In this document: positions 12,483 through 21,658 of the stretch, one piece after another
How the letters are laid out: each line of letters starts with the position of its first letter
How positions within the stretch are numbered: position 1 is the stretch's first letter
From: Allorhizobium pseudoryzae
GTDB taxonomy: Bacteria; Pseudomonadota; Alphaproteobacteria; Rhizobiales; Rhizobiaceae
NCBI RefSeq assembly: GCF_011046245.1
Contig: NZ_CP049244.1
Coordinates: 558,001 to 622,000 of the forward strand
Direction: 5' to 3'
Length of the DNA stretch: 64,000 nt
Made by a program: the position numbers and the translations under genes
Notes under the pieces: model-generated
What the model was told of the DNA's origin: nothing
Database searches by the model: none
Seen by the model: only the letters and a program-made list of their open reading frames with translations

Positions 12483-12739
12483 GCGCTTCGTTCGGACGGC
12501 GCTCGGGGACCGCGTGTGGTGCAAGACGCAAGGCACGTGAAAAATGACTTGGGCGAAGCGTCAACTATGCTACCAATTCGAAGAACCGCGGGGGAGCGGT
12601 GGGAGGCAACGCAAGCAGGGAAGCTCGGCAGCAGGTGCCGGTGCGTTCCGTTTCTTTTGCCAGCAAACCGGCTGTTTCTTTCTGGAAAGGCAGCGCTCCC
12701 GCGCCTGTCTGACGTCATGATGAACCATGGAAGCTGTAC
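12483..12739. other. Intergenic region between the SQ operon and glpK
   Basis: This 257-bp gap separates the exporter from glycerol kinase. I see no convincing terminator with a U-run and no clear -35/-10 pair. GGAAG lies 6 nt before the glpK ATG. A 75-codon open frame (12516-12743) overlaps the glpK start and has no recognisable product. Whether glpK is transcribed from the SQ operon or from its own promoter cannot be decided from sequence. Confidence 0.4.
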
Positions 12740-14233
12740 ATGAAGGACTTCATTCTCGCCATCGACCAGGGTACCACATCCACCCGATCGATCGTCTTCG
12801 ACCGGAGTTACAAGGCCCGCGGCGTCGGACAGCAGGAGTTCACCCAGCACTTCCCGCACTCGGGCTGGGTGGAGCATGAGGCCGAGGACCTCTGGACGAC
12901 CACGGTGGAGACGGTCCGCAAGGCCATGCAGGCTGCCTCTGTCACCGCGGCAGAGATCGCCGCGATCGGTATCACCAATCAGCGTGAGACAGCCCTCGTC
13001 TGGGACCGCCGCACCGGCAAGGCGATCCACAGAGCCATCGTCTGGCAGGATCGCCGCACGGCCGAGCATTGTGCCAAGCTGCGCGAAGACGGTCATTCCG
13101 ATCTGGTGGCCGAGCGCACCGGGCTTCTGATCGATCCCTATTTCTCCGCCACGAAGATCGCCTGGCTGCTGGACAATGTGTCGGGCGCTCGTGAAGCCGC
13201 CGAAGCGGGGCATCTGGCCTTCGGCACGGTCGATAGCTGGCTGATCTACAAGCTGACGGCTGGCCGCCGCCATGTCATCGACGTTACCAATGCCTCGCGC
13301 ACCATGCTGTGCAACATCGGCACCGCCGAATGGGACGACGATCTGCTGAAGCTCTTCAACATTCCCCGGTCCATGCTGCCGGAGATCCTGTCGAACATCG
13401 ACGATTTCGGCACCACGGAACCGGATCTGTTCGGCGGCCCCATTGCCATCAAGGGCGTTGCCGGCGACCAGCAGGCGGCCGTCATCGGCCAGGCCTGTTT
13501 TACGCCGGGCATGATGAAATCCACCTATGGCACCGGCTGCTTTGCGCTGCTGAACACCGGCACCGACCGGGTCACCTCCAAGAATCGGCTGCTGACGACG
13601 ATCGCCTACCGGCTGAACGGCGAAATTCATTATGCGCTGGAGGGGTCGATCTTCATCGCCGGCGCGGCGGTGCAATGGCTGCGCGATGGCTTGAAGATGA
13701 TCGGCAAGGCATCGGAGACCGCCGAACTCGCGGCAAAGGCCGATCCCGGCCAGCGCGTCTATCTCGTGCCGGCCTTCACCGGGCTTGGCGCGCCCTGGTG
13801 GGATGCCGAAGCACGCGGCGCCATGTTCGGCATGACCCGCAATACGGGGCCCGCCGAATTTGCCCGTGCGGCACTGGAATCAGTCTGCTTCCAGACGCGC
13901 GACCTGCTCGGCGCCATGCGCAAGGACTGGCCGCGGCAGGCCGATACGCTGCTGCGCGTCGATGGTGGCATGGCCGCCAATGACTGGACCATGCAGCGGC
14001 TCTCCGACATCCTCGGCGTTGCCGTCGATCGATCCGACTCGTCCGAAGTGACGGCCCTCGGGGCCGCCTGGCTCGCCGGCCATGGCGCGGGGATCTGGCC
14101 GGACCAGGCCGGATTTGCCGCAGAGTGGCATCTGGAGAGACAGTTCACGCCATCCATGGATGCAAACGAGCGAGACCTTCTGCTGAAAGGCTGGGATTGC
14201 GCCGTGCAATGCACGCTTGCCTTCGGCAAGTGA
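12740..14233 (+). CDS. glpK: Glycerol kinase
   Basis: This is an FGGY-family glycerol kinase of 497 aa that makes sn-glycerol 3-phosphate from glycerol and ATP. Signatures are the phosphate loop [13 protein letters not shown] (residues 8-20), [13 protein letters not shown] (about 80) with the glycerol-binding R-E pair, VWQDRRT (about 102), the FGGY-like block [16 protein letters not shown] (about 257), and a C-terminal DGGMAANDW. It sits 257 bp after the SQ exporter rather than in the glp operon at 36-45 kb, which has glpD but no kinase. It therefore probably serves both glycerol imported by that operon and glycerol freed from SQ-glycerol. Confidence 0.95.
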   Translation: MKDFILAIDQGTTSTRSIVFDRSYKARGVGQQEFTQHFPHSGWVEHEAEDLWTTTVETVRKAMQAASVTAAEIAAIGITNQRETALVWDRRTGKAIHRAIVWQDRRTAEHCAKLREDGHSDLVAERTGLLIDPYFSATKIAWLLDNVSGAREAAEAGHLAFGTVDSWLIYKLTAGRRHVIDVTNASRTMLCNIGTAEWDDDLLKLFNIPRSMLPEILSNIDDFGTTEPDLFGGPIAIKGVAGDQQAAVIGQACFTPGMMKSTYGTGCFALLNTGTDRVTSKNRLLTTIAYRLNGEIHYALEGSIFIAGAAVQWLRDGLKMIGKASETAELAAKADPGQRVYLVPAFTGLGAPWWDAEARGAMFGMTRNTGPAEFARAALESVCFQTRDLLGAMRKDWPRQADTLLRVDGGMAANDWTMQRLSDILGVAVDRSDSSEVTALGAAWLAGHGAGIWPDQAGFAAEWHLERQFTPSMDANERDLLLKGWDCAVQCTLAFGK

Positions 14234-14323
14234 TCGGTCAAAGTCCATAAGCAACAGGAAGAGTGCGGGCTTGCAACATAAGCTTCGCCTTACATCCGCC
14301 CGTATGAGCAAGGGATCGCACAG

Positions 14324-15145
14324 ATGTTCAAGACCAATACTCTCAAGGCCCGCCTGCACGCCGGTGATGCCGTTTATGGCTGCTGGGTGGCCGGTGGCTC
14401 CCCCACCAACGCCGAAATCCTGGGTCACGCAGGCTTCGACTTCGTTCTCGCCGATCATGAGCACGGCATCGGTGATACGCGGGATGTCGTGGATGTGCTG
14501 CGTGCTCTCGAGACCACGCCAACACCGGCCGTGGTGCGGGTTGCCTGGAATGATCACGTGCTACTGAAGCGCGTCATCGATGCCGGCGTGCAATCGGTGA
14601 TGATCCCTTCGGTCGATACGCCGGATCTGGCAGAGGCAGCCGTGCAGGCCTGCCTTTATCCACCGGCGGGTTTTCGTGGTTACGCGGCGTCCGTGGTCAG
14701 AGCCTCGACCTTCGGTCTGGAGCCGGACTATGTCCGCAAGGCCAATGACAACATGCTGACGATCATCCAGCTGGAATCGGCCCTGGCGGCAGAAAACGCC
14801 GCTGCGATCGCGGCTATCGACGGCGCGGACGTCATCTTCATCGGCATCAATGATCTGGCCGCATCCATGGGCCTGATCGGCCAGACCGGCCATCCGGACG
14901 TGCAGGCGCTGGCCCGCAAGGTAGAGCGCGAGGTCTTGGCCGCCGGCAAGGTTCTGGGAACGGTGCCCAATGCCGGTGCGGGTGTAAACGACCTGCTGGA
15001 CCGCGGCTACCGCTTCATCCCCGGCCCTTACGATGTTGCGCTGCTGCGAGATGCCGGGATGGCCGCCATGGCACAATATCGGGAACTGCAGGCAGCCAAA
15101 GCCCGTGGCGAAACCCCTGCCGATGGCAAGGGGACATCCTACTGA
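14324..15145 (+). CDS. HpcH/HpaI-family aldolase, second copy
   Basis: This is a 273-aa class II aldolase-type protein, a distant paralogue of the one at 7236: both have a WND..LLKR/LVKR block, a glutamate metal ligand (IIQLESA here) and an aspartate metal ligand (FIGINDLAASMG here). The residues around the substrate pocket differ (HEHGIGD instead of MEHVPIE). The family cleaves 2-keto-3-deoxy sugar acids or 4-hydroxy-2-oxo diacids. It follows glpK by 90 nt on the same strand and ends 27 nt from the convergent arginase gene. It could be a second KDSG aldolase or act on another acid; the sequence does not decide. Confidence 0.8.
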   Translation: MFKTNTLKARLHAGDAVYGCWVAGGSPTNAEILGHAGFDFVLADHEHGIGDTRDVVDVLRALETTPTPAVVRVAWNDHVLLKRVIDAGVQSVMIPSVDTPDLAEAAVQACLYPPAGFRGYAASVVRASTFGLEPDYVRKANDNMLTIIQLESALAAENAAAIAAIDGADVIFIGINDLAASMGLIGQTGHPDVQALARKVEREVLAAGKVLGTVPNAGAGVNDLLDRGYRFIPGPYDVALLRDAGMAAMAQYRELQAAKARGETPADGKGTSY

Positions 15146-15172
15146 ACACGCCGAAAGCCGACCCAGCCGGCC

Positions 15173-16093
15173 TCAGTACCGGCGCGTCGGGCGGTCCATC
15201 ACCTTGCGCCCCATCAGGCTGGCGGTGAGATCCACCAGCAGGGTGGCGGTGCGCCCGCGCTCGTCCAGAAACGGATTGAGTTCGACCAGATCCAGGCTCG
15301 TCACCAGTCCGCTTTCATGCAGCATCTCCATCACCAGATGCGCCTCGCGGAATGTGGCGCCGCCCGGCACCGTTGTGCCCACTGCCGGTCCGATGGAAGG
15401 ATCAAGGAAATCCACATCCAGGCTCACATGCAGGCAACCCTTGGCGGCGGCAACCCGGTCCAGGAAGACGCGAAGTGGTGCTGCAATGCCCTGCTCATCG
15501 ATCACGCGCATGTCGTGTACCGTCAAGGCGGTGCCGGAGATTGCAGACCGTTCCGCGGGATCGACGCTGCGGATGCCGACCATGCAGACATCGGCCGGAT
15601 CGACGGGATGGGTGAGCGTCGGGAAATATCCGTCGAACCCCGGCTGGCCGGTAAAGTAGGCAACCGGCACGCCATGCAGATTGCCACTCGTCGTTGACTG
15701 AAGGCTATGAAAATCCGTATGGGCATCGAGCCACAGGACGAAGAGCGGCCTCTCTTGTTCAGCCGCACGTCGAGCGACACCGGCGACACTACCGGCCGAC
15801 AAAGCATGATCGCCGCCGAGAAAAATCGGCAGCCCGTCACGGCTTTCGCGGTAGGCGGTCTCGGCGATTTCGGAGACCCAGCCGCTGATCACCGGCAGGT
15901 TCTTGAGGGCCGGATTGGGATGAACAGGTACATCGGCTGTTTGGGGTGAAAGATTGCCGAAATCCACGACCTCATGGCCAAGCTCCCGAAGCGCCCCTGC
16001 AAGGCCCGCGGTTCGAAGCGCGCTCGGCCCCATCTCGCAGCCCAACTGTGCCGCGCCATCCTGCAGAGGAACACCAATCAACTTGCACAACAT
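15173..16093 (-). CDS. rocF: Arginase (ureohydrolase family)
   Basis: This is a 306-aa ureohydrolase that converts arginine to ornithine and urea. The manganese-binding motifs are complete: GGDHALS (about residue 97), DAHTDFHS (about 125) and SLDVDFLDPSIGP (about 231), with a C-terminal glutamate in LVELNP. The length and the N-terminus (CKLIGVPLQDGAAQLGCEMGP) fit arginase better than agmatinase. It stands alone on the minus strand, convergent with the second aldolase; no ornithine cyclodeaminase or urease gene is nearby. No terminator is evident in the 27-bp convergent gap. Confidence 0.9.
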   Translation of the reverse strand: MLCKLIGVPLQDGAAQLGCEMGPSALRTAGLAGALRELGHEVVDFGNLSPQTADVPVHPNPALKNLPVISGWVSEIAETAYRESRDGLPIFLGGDHALSAGSVAGVARRAAEQERPLFVLWLDAHTDFHSLQSTTSGNLHGVPVAYFTGQPGFDGYFPTLTHPVDPADVCMVGIRSVDPAERSAISGTALTVHDMRVIDEQGIAAPLRVFLDRVAAAKGCLHVSLDVDFLDPSIGPAVGTTVPGGATFREAHLVMEMLHESGLVTSLDLVELNPFLDERGRTATLLVDLTASLMGRKVMDRPTRRY

Positions 16094-16348
16094 TCTTCCG
16101 TCTCCATTTCAAGGCTATCAGACCACAGGCCGGTGCAGAACGGTACCTGCCGCACGGGCAGATTGGCACGATGCGCCTGTCAGATTGTCTTGAACGGATG
16201 AACAGATTGATCAGTTGCCCCACCGCATCTTCCGCACGATATCCGCTGCGGTCGCAAGACGCTCGTTGAGGTCGGTGCGCGTGTCGTTCGCTCTCTCCCA
16301 TGCAGCGATCGGCAAGGTACGCGAAAGCCGAGCACCTTGCCTGCCAAG

Positions 16349-18064
16349 TCAAGCCGCCCGATGGAAGGACGCACCTGCGCTGCCTGTCCAGACATGGGTG
16401 GAATGGTTGCCGGATGCGCTTAACGTGAACTGACCAATCATCTCGCGCAGCTTGGCTGTTTCGGAGGCGAGCGTGCTGGCAGCGGCGCTGCTTTCCTCCA
16501 CCATGGCCGCGTTCTGCTGCGTGGATTGATCCATGCTGTTGACTGCGCCATTCACCTCGCTCAGCCCGGTGGACTGTTCCTTGGCCGCCGTGGAGATGGC
16601 GACGATGTGATCGTTGATCTCGACAATCAACTGGCTGATATTGCGCAGCGCATTTCCGGTATCGCGCACCAGCTTGACCCCGCCTGCCACTTCCGAGACC
16701 GAGTGATGGATGAGGTCCTTGATCTCCTTCGCGGCCTTGGCGGACCGTTGCGCCAGTTCGCGCACCTCCTGCGCCACGACGGCGAAACCGCGCCCCGCCT
16801 CTCCGGCACGAGCGGCCTCGACACCGGCATTGAGGGCAAGAAGGTTGGTCTGGAAGGCGATCTCGTCGATCACGCCGATGATGTTGGAAATCTTGCCGGA
16901 CGAATCCTCGATGCGGCTCATGGCGTCCACCGCATGCGAAACCACCTCGCCGGATTGTTCCGCGCTCGTCTTGGCGCGGGAGGCCACATCGCGGGCATCC
17001 TGAGCCCGTTGCGCGGACGAACCGACATTGGCCGTGATCTCTTCCAGCGCTGCTGCGGTTTCTTCCAGGTTCGCCGCCTGCCCTTCCGTTCTGCGCGACA
17101 GATCGGTGACGCCCTGGCTGATTTCCCGCGTGCCAGTCCCGATCAGATCGACGCTCTGGGCGATCTGGCGAAAGGTGTCGCAAAGCTGGGTGACGGATGT
17201 GTTGAGATCGAGCCGGAGGAATTCGAATTCCGGAGCAAACGGTTCGTTGAGCTGGAAGGCAAAGTCGCCGGAACAGAGGCGCTTCAAGCTGTCGCCCAGT
17301 GCATTGACGGTGTGGACGCGCTTCGTGACATCCGACGCGAACTTCACCACCTTCGTGACTTCACCGTTAATGCCCAAGATCGGGTTGTAGGATGCGGCGA
17401 TGACGACTTCACGCCCGTCTTTGCGGGTCCGCTTGAATTCGGCAGCCTGGTAGCGCCCTTCGGACAGCTCCTTCCAGAACGCCTTGTAGTCTGCACTCGC
17501 TGCATATTCGGGTGACACGAACATGCTGTGGTGTTTACCCTTGATCTCGTCCACAGAGGCGTAGCCCATCGTGTCGAGAAAGTTCTTGTTCGCGCTGATG
17601 ATCTGACCGGTAACGGTGAACTCGATGATGGCCTGCGAGCGGCTGATGGCGGCGATCTGGGCGGCATAATCGAGATTGAGAAGACGCTCCTTGGCATCCG
17701 CCCATTCCACCACGAATCCCGTCGTCTTGTTGCCGCTCTTCAGCGGCGTGACCAGAAGGTCGAAAATGCGCGTGCCAACGCGAATGGTTGCGCTATGCCG
17801 GTTCTTGAGCGCCGACAACATGCCGCGTTGATGTGCCGGGTTCTTGTGGAAGACGTCGATATTGCTGCCAATCAACGTGGCGACGGAAAATCGCGGCAGC
17901 TCCTTCTTCAGGTCATCTTCCGCTTCCTTGAGGAGCTCCACGACGGCCGGGTTCATATACATGATGTTTAACTTGGCGTCGGCGACCATGACATTGGCCT
18001 TCAGCGCATCCAGCGCCAGAAGCTTGTTGGTCTCCTTCGAATTCAGCAATGATGCGATTCCCAT
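16349..18064 (-). CDS. Soluble PAS-domain methyl-accepting chemotaxis protein
   Basis: This is a chemoreceptor of 571 aa without any hydrophobic membrane segment, so it should be cytoplasmic. Two PAS domains precede the signalling region: one at about 20-125 ([19 protein letters not shown]) and one at about 135-255 ([20 protein letters not shown]), the second ending in the common VVKFASDVT. The receptor signalling hairpin contains [20 protein letters not shown]. There is no C-terminal CheR-docking pentapeptide. I chose ATG 18064 because AAGAGGTAGAGGT lies directly upstream; the frame also allows GTG at 18103 without a ribosome site. The signal (redox, oxygen or metabolite) is unknown. No che genes are nearby. 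Confidence 0.9.
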   Translation of the reverse strand: MGIASLLNSKETNKLLALDALKANVMVADAKLNIMYMNPAVVELLKEAEDDLKKELPRFSVATLIGSNIDVFHKNPAHQRGMLSALKNRHSATIRVGTRIFDLLVTPLKSGNKTTGFVVEWADAKERLLNLDYAAQIAAISRSQAIIEFTVTGQIISANKNFLDTMGYASVDEIKGKHHSMFVSPEYAASADYKAFWKELSEGRYQAAEFKRTRKDGREVVIAASYNPILGINGEVTKVVKFASDVTKRVHTVNALGDSLKRLCSGDFAFQLNEPFAPEFEFLRLDLNTSVTQLCDTFRQIAQSVDLIGTGTREISQGVTDLSRRTEGQAANLEETAAALEEITANVGSSAQRAQDARDVASRAKTSAEQSGEVVSHAVDAMSRIEDSSGKISNIIGVIDEIAFQTNLLALNAGVEAARAGEAGRGFAVVAQEVRELAQRSAKAAKEIKDLIHHSVSEVAGGVKLVRDTGNALRNISQLIVEINDHIVAISTAAKEQSTGLSEVNGAVNSMDQSTQQNAAMVEESSAAASTLASETAKLREMIGQFTLSASGNHSTHVWTGSAGASFHRAA

Positions 18065-18439
18065 ACCTCTACCTCTTGGCGCACCGATGACGGCAGTCGT
18101 CACGACGATCTGACATGATGTATTCCTGGAGACAAAATATATACAAACTTCAAACTAACCGTTAATTTCGCAATGCTTGTATATTTAAAAACACCACGTC
18201 AAAAGCGCCTGATATTTGAATTCAGGGAACGAAACCGCCAGAAAGAACAATGACAAACGGTGACTTGCTTAAATTTGTAATGAATAGTCGGATTTTTTAA
18301 GGGGCATCGATCGCGCGAATTTGTATAGGAACTATGCCCGGGACGAATGTCGTCTTCAACAAGCGTCTATCTTGCTACAGGGAGGCGACGGTGGGCGGCG
18401 GAAGACCGCTGCCTGCATCGACTGCACATCCGAGACAGA
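18065..18439. other. AT-rich intergenic region upstream of the chemoreceptor
   Basis: This 375-bp stretch holds the upstream region of the chemoreceptor and the 3' flank of the MerR-type gene. It is clearly more AT-rich than its surroundings between about 18121 and 18320, which suits a promoter and leader for the minus-strand chemoreceptor. I cannot fix a promoter with confidence, and see no RNA gene or real coding frame. Confidence 0.5.
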
Positions 18440-19366
18440 CTATCTTGTCTCGTTCGATAGGCCCCGGGCCGGCAATGCTGCCGTTCCGATGTCTCGCAAG
18501 GCGGCATTGATGCTTTCGATGTTGGGGAAGATGCTCACCCCGTCGAGCGGTGCCATGTCGCTGGCTCCAGGCCCTCCGACAAACAAGGCGATGTGCGGCG
18601 GCAAGGCGCCCCGCAGCGCCACAATGGGGCCGGACGCGTTACGGCGGGAGGACACAAGGCAACTGAGGAAGACGACCCTTGCGCCGCTTCGAAGAGCAGC
18701 GTTGACAATCTGGTCGTTTGGCAGGTTGGGGCCAAGATAAAGCGTATCGATCCCGTGGCTCCGGGAGAGGAGCGTAATCACCAGGGCACCCAGTTCGTGC
18801 AACTCACCTTCCGGTGTCGTCGCGACCGCCCTGGTCGCGTCCGGCGCTACGGGAAACCGATGAAGGCAATCAGAGAGAATTCGTCGAACTTCGGCCGAAA
18901 CCAGATGTTCGGCAGCGATCGACATGGTGCCGTCCTGCCATCGCTTGCCAATCTCGTCCATCAGGGGAGAAACGACCCGGCGGACAAAGTCGAGGGGGCC
19001 GAGTTCGCTTACGCGCCGCTCGAGGTCCGCGGAAAGTGCTGCCGAATCCAGTCGTTGAGCCGCGTCGAGGGTCGAGCAGAGGTCGAGACGAAGCGCGTGC
19101 TGCTCTGCGATGCGCAAGAGTTCCAGATCGGGAAGACTGATGATGTTCGCGATACGATAACCCGCATCGGTGCACAGCTTGAGGAGGCGCAGCCGTTCCA
19201 CCTGCGTCTCGGTCATGAAGCGGCGTCCCGTCGCGGTACGTTCGCTCAGTTGCACGTCGTAGCGTCTTTCCCAGGCATGCAGGACGAGCTTGGAAATCCC
19301 GGCACGCTGAAGCGCATCGGCAAACTTCACGATACAGGCAGCCTCCCGCGGTTCGTCGTCCCTCAT
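18440..19366 (-). CDS. MerR-type regulator with cobalamin-binding domain (CarH/LitR-like)
   Basis: This is a 308-aa transcription regulator. Residues 12-75 form a MerR winged helix-turn-helix (FADALQRAGISKLVLHAWERR). A helical cobalamin-capping region carries W-x9-EH at W143 and E153-H154, and a Rossmann B12-binding domain carries the E-x-H-x-x-G motif at E188-H190-G193, where H190 would be the lower axial ligand. This architecture is that of CarH/LitR, which sense light through adenosylcobalamin. The residue after W143 is Q144, whereas CarH has a histidine there that binds cobalt after photolysis. ATG 19366 follows GGGAGC; the longer frame from 19429 is less likely. No carotenoid or photolyase genes are in the window, so targets are unknown. 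Confidence 0.83.
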   Translation of the reverse strand: MRDDEPREAACIVKFADALQRAGISKLVLHAWERRYDVQLSERTATGRRFMTETQVERLRLLKLCTDAGYRIANIISLPDLELLRIAEQHALRLDLCSTLDAAQRLDSAALSADLERRVSELGPLDFVRRVVSPLMDEIGKRWQDGTMSIAAEHLVSAEVRRILSDCLHRFPVAPDATRAVATTPEGELHELGALVITLLSRSHGIDTLYLGPNLPNDQIVNAALRSGARVVFLSCLVSSRRNASGPIVALRGALPPHIALFVGGPGASDMAPLDGVSIFPNIESINAALRDIGTAALPARGLSNETR

Positions 19367-19488
19367 TCTTCTGCTCCCGATGGACCCGCAAACCGAATGA
19401 AAGCTTATCACATGCACGGACCGCAGCAAGCGAAGACGTTTTTAAACCTCACCTTTCCGCCAGCAGATGAAGGCGCCGCAACCGCCGA

Positions 19489-19881
19489 TCAACTGGGCGG
19501 CAAAAGATGCCGGTAACCCACATAGGCCGTCAGGGCAGCCCAGGCGACGAGCAGGCAAAAGACGGCGAAGGAACCCAGATCCTTGGCATGGCGGCCGGTC
19601 GCCGACAGTTCCGGAGAGATCCGGTCGATGATTTCCTCAATGGCGGTGTTGATCGCCTCAACCGCACAAACGATGCAAAACAGGATGATGAGCGCCACAT
19701 AGTCCTGGAGTTCGGCACCGATCAGGGCGAACAGGAGAAGCGAACCGAGGAAGGCCAGCACTTCGTGGCGGAACGCCGTCTCCCGCAGAAGACGCCGAAA
19801 ACCGCTGATGGAATAGCTCTGGGCAGCCAGGAGATGCCGCCATCCCCGCACCTTGGGCGGGTTGTTCCGATGATCCATCAT
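19489..19881 (-). CDS. dgkA: Diacylglycerol kinase (DgkA)
   Basis: This is a 130-aa integral membrane lipid kinase with three hydrophobic segments, which recycles diacylglycerol to phosphatidic acid. The family signature is clear: EAINTAIEEIIDRISPE (about residues 74-90) followed by HAKDLGSFAVF, with the catalytic glutamate and metal-binding residues in these stretches. Rhizobial DgkA is linked to cyclic glucan decoration, which releases diacylglycerol. An AAGGAG lies close to the tandem ATG codons, so the second ATG (19878) may be the start. It is upstream of the MerR-type gene on the same strand with a gap of about 120 bp. Confidence 0.92.
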   Translation of the reverse strand: MMDHRNNPPKVRGWRHLLAAQSYSISGFRRLLRETAFRHEVLAFLGSLLLFALIGAELQDYVALIILFCIVCAVEAINTAIEEIIDRISPELSATGRHAKDLGSFAVFCLLVAWAALTAYVGYRHLLPPS

Positions 19882-20005
19882 GCTCCTTGCGGCTTCCGCC
19901 TGACGACTGGTTGATGCGGCTTATTTCAACCATGTGGACGTCAATCGCAATTCACATTTGCCAGGTTTCTGTCAGCCAGATCGTTGGCAGGCGTCCTTCC
20001 GTTCC

Positions 20006-20035
20006 ATCGACCGGCGCACAAGGGCGCCGGTCGAT
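20006..20035 (-). terminator. Terminator-like hairpin after the hydratase/lyase gene
   Basis: A perfect 12-bp stem, ATCGACCGGCGC (20006-20017) with GCGCCGGTCGAT (20024-20035), and a 6-nt loop lie 8 nt beyond the stop of the minus-strand gene at 20044. There is no U-run, so it may be a factor-assisted terminator or an mRNA end-protecting hairpin. Confidence 0.55.
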
Positions 20036-20043
20036 TCAATGCG

Positions 20044-20871
20044 TCAGCCCTTGCGGGACTTGTCGTAGGCACCAAGCCCCGGCTTGTAGCTCTTCTCGTC
20101 GATGAACTGGCGGATGCCCTCCTTGCGTCCATCGTTGTCGTAGGAGTTGGCTGCTTCCTGTGCGCGGACCAGGTAATCCTCCGCCTCGTCATAGGTCATG
20201 ACGCCGACGCGGCGCACCGCATCCTTTGTGGCCTTCAGCGCGACGGGATTCTTCTCCAGGAGCACCTTTGCCACGGCGGTCACGCGTGCCTCGAGTTCGG
20301 CCAGCGGAAGGCTTTCGTTGACCAGTCCCCAGTCGGCTGCGGTTTTCCCGTCAACCGGTTCACCGAGCATGGCGTGATACATGGCCTTGCGGAAGGGCAG
20401 AAGTTCGACGGCGACCTTGGTCGCGCCGCCGCCCGGCAGGATGCCCCAGTTGATTTCGGAGAGACCGAACTTTGCCTCGTTCGCGCAGAAGGCGAGGTCA
20501 CAGGCGAACAGCGGGCCATAGCCGCCGCCAAAGCACCAGCCATTGACCATGGCGATCGTCGGCTTCTGGTACCAGCGCAGACGACGCCACCAGCCGTAGC
20601 TCTCGCGTTGCGCCTTGCGAGTGCCCTTCAGGCCCTGCGACTCGGTCTCGCGGAAGTATTCCTTGAGGTCCATTCCCGCAGTCCAGGCGCTGCCTTCCCC
20701 GGTCAGTACCAGAACACCGACATCGTCGCGAAATTCCAGTTCGTCCAGCACGTCCATCATCGCCCGGTTCAGCGTCGGGCTCATCGCGTTGCGCTTATCC
20801 GGACGGTTGAAGCGAACCCAGGCGATGCGGTCCTTGACCTCGAAGACCACCGTATCAACATCATTTGCCAT
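20044..20871 (-). CDS. Hydroxycinnamoyl-CoA hydratase/lyase (crotonase family)
   Basis: This is a 275-aa crotonase-fold enzyme that hydrates and cleaves feruloyl-, p-coumaroyl- or caffeoyl-CoA to the aromatic aldehyde and acetyl-CoA. It resembles the Pseudomonas enzyme along its length: RPDKRNAMSPTLNR, WTAGMDLKEYFRE (about residues 62-75, with the substrate-binding Met and Tyr), MVNGWCFGGG, FGLSEINWGI with the catalytic glutamate, and a C-terminal KPGLGAYDKS. The tyrosine in DEAEDYL fits the phenol-binding residue. No feruloyl-CoA synthetase or vanillin dehydrogenase is beside it, so it is an orphan. A divergent MarR regulator is the likely controller. Confidence 0.9.
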   Translation of the reverse strand: MANDVDTVVFEVKDRIAWVRFNRPDKRNAMSPTLNRAMMDVLDELEFRDDVGVLVLTGEGSAWTAGMDLKEYFRETESQGLKGTRKAQRESYGWWRRLRWYQKPTIAMVNGWCFGGGYGPLFACDLAFCANEAKFGLSEINWGILPGGGATKVAVELLPFRKAMYHAMLGEPVDGKTAADWGLVNESLPLAELEARVTAVAKVLLEKNPVALKATKDAVRRVGVMTYDEAEDYLVRAQEAANSYDNDGRKEGIRQFIDEKSYKPGLGAYDKSRKG

Positions 20872-21105
20872 ATCGATATCCTTGCGTGTTTGGTTGAAGC
20901 CGCCAGCGAAAGATCGATGGCGGCCCGAATGAGGGCTCAGGAAAACCTGCCGCGGCTAAAGCTTGGGGAGCAGCGTGACTGGATTCTGTTGGGAGAGAAT
21001 TGATACCCGTGACTCGATGCGGCGTAGGCCATATCGTCTTGACCGATCCTCCCCCGGCAGGATCACCAACCAGACAGTGCTGCGCGCCTCCTCGCGTTGA
21101 CTGCT

Positions 21106-21122
21106 ATGATGTATAACATTAT
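21106..21122. promoter_or_regulatory. Candidate MarR-type operator in the divergent gap
   Basis: A 17-bp near-palindrome, ATGATGTATAACATTAT, with a single mismatched pair lies 35 bp before the MarR start. MarR regulators bind palindromes of this size. It sits in the gap shared by the hydratase/lyase gene and the regulator, so one site could control both. Function is inferred. Confidence 0.55.
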
Positions 21123-21157
21123 TGTCGCCCGAACGAAGCGCGTCAAGAGGGGAACTG

Positions 21158-21643
21158 ATGAAGAAGACAAACCTCTCCGAAACACTCACCACCGTCTCTT
21201 CCGCCCACATCCGCCACGCGCTCGATCAACTTGTGGGCTATCACCTGCGTCGGGCCTCGGTGCATGATCTGAATGGCGCCGTGGCCGCGCTGGACGAGGC
21301 CGGCGCACGGCCGATCACCATGAGCGTGCTCCTGTCCATCGTTGAACAGCCGGGCAGCACCTCGGCCGATATCTGCCGGATGCTGGGCATCAAGCGCGCC
21401 AACATCGTCGCTTTGCTCCAGCAACTGGAAGCGCGGGATCTATTCTTTCGCAAGGATGATCCGTCCGATCAGCGCATCCAGCGGCTCTACCCGACAGAAA
21501 CGGGCCTCACAACCGCACTGGATTGGCTGAGCCGGATCCAGCAGCATGAGGAAAAGACGCTGCGCCGTCTGTCGAAGGCCGAGCGCGAGGAACTGCGCCG
21601 TCTGCTTTCCCTGATCTGGAGCGAGGATACAGCCGCCGATTGA
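21158..21643 (+). CDS. MarR-family transcriptional regulator
   Basis: This is a 161-aa winged-helix regulator. The recognition region is STSADICRMLGIKRANIVALLQQLEARDLFFRK (about residues 65-98), followed by the MarR wing DPSDQRIQRLYPTETG. It is divergent from the hydroxycinnamoyl-CoA hydratase/lyase, and CoA thioesters of hydroxycinnamates are established ligands of MarR regulators of such genes (CouR, FerC). I infer the same ligand class here. ATG 21158 follows GGGGAACTG; the frame is open back to 21122 but lacks a ribosome site there. Confidence 0.88.
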   Translation: MKKTNLSETLTTVSSAHIRHALDQLVGYHLRRASVHDLNGAVAALDEAGARPITMSVLLSIVEQPGSTSADICRMLGIKRANIVALLQQLEARDLFFRKDDPSDQRIQRLYPTETGLTTALDWLSRIQQHEEKTLRRLSKAEREELRRLLSLIWSEDTAAD

Positions 21644-21658
21644 GATCGTCGCCGGACC

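Noticed and set aside
12516-12743. 75-codon open frame upstream of glpK
   Set aside because: It overlaps the glpK start, lacks a ribosome site and has no recognisable features.
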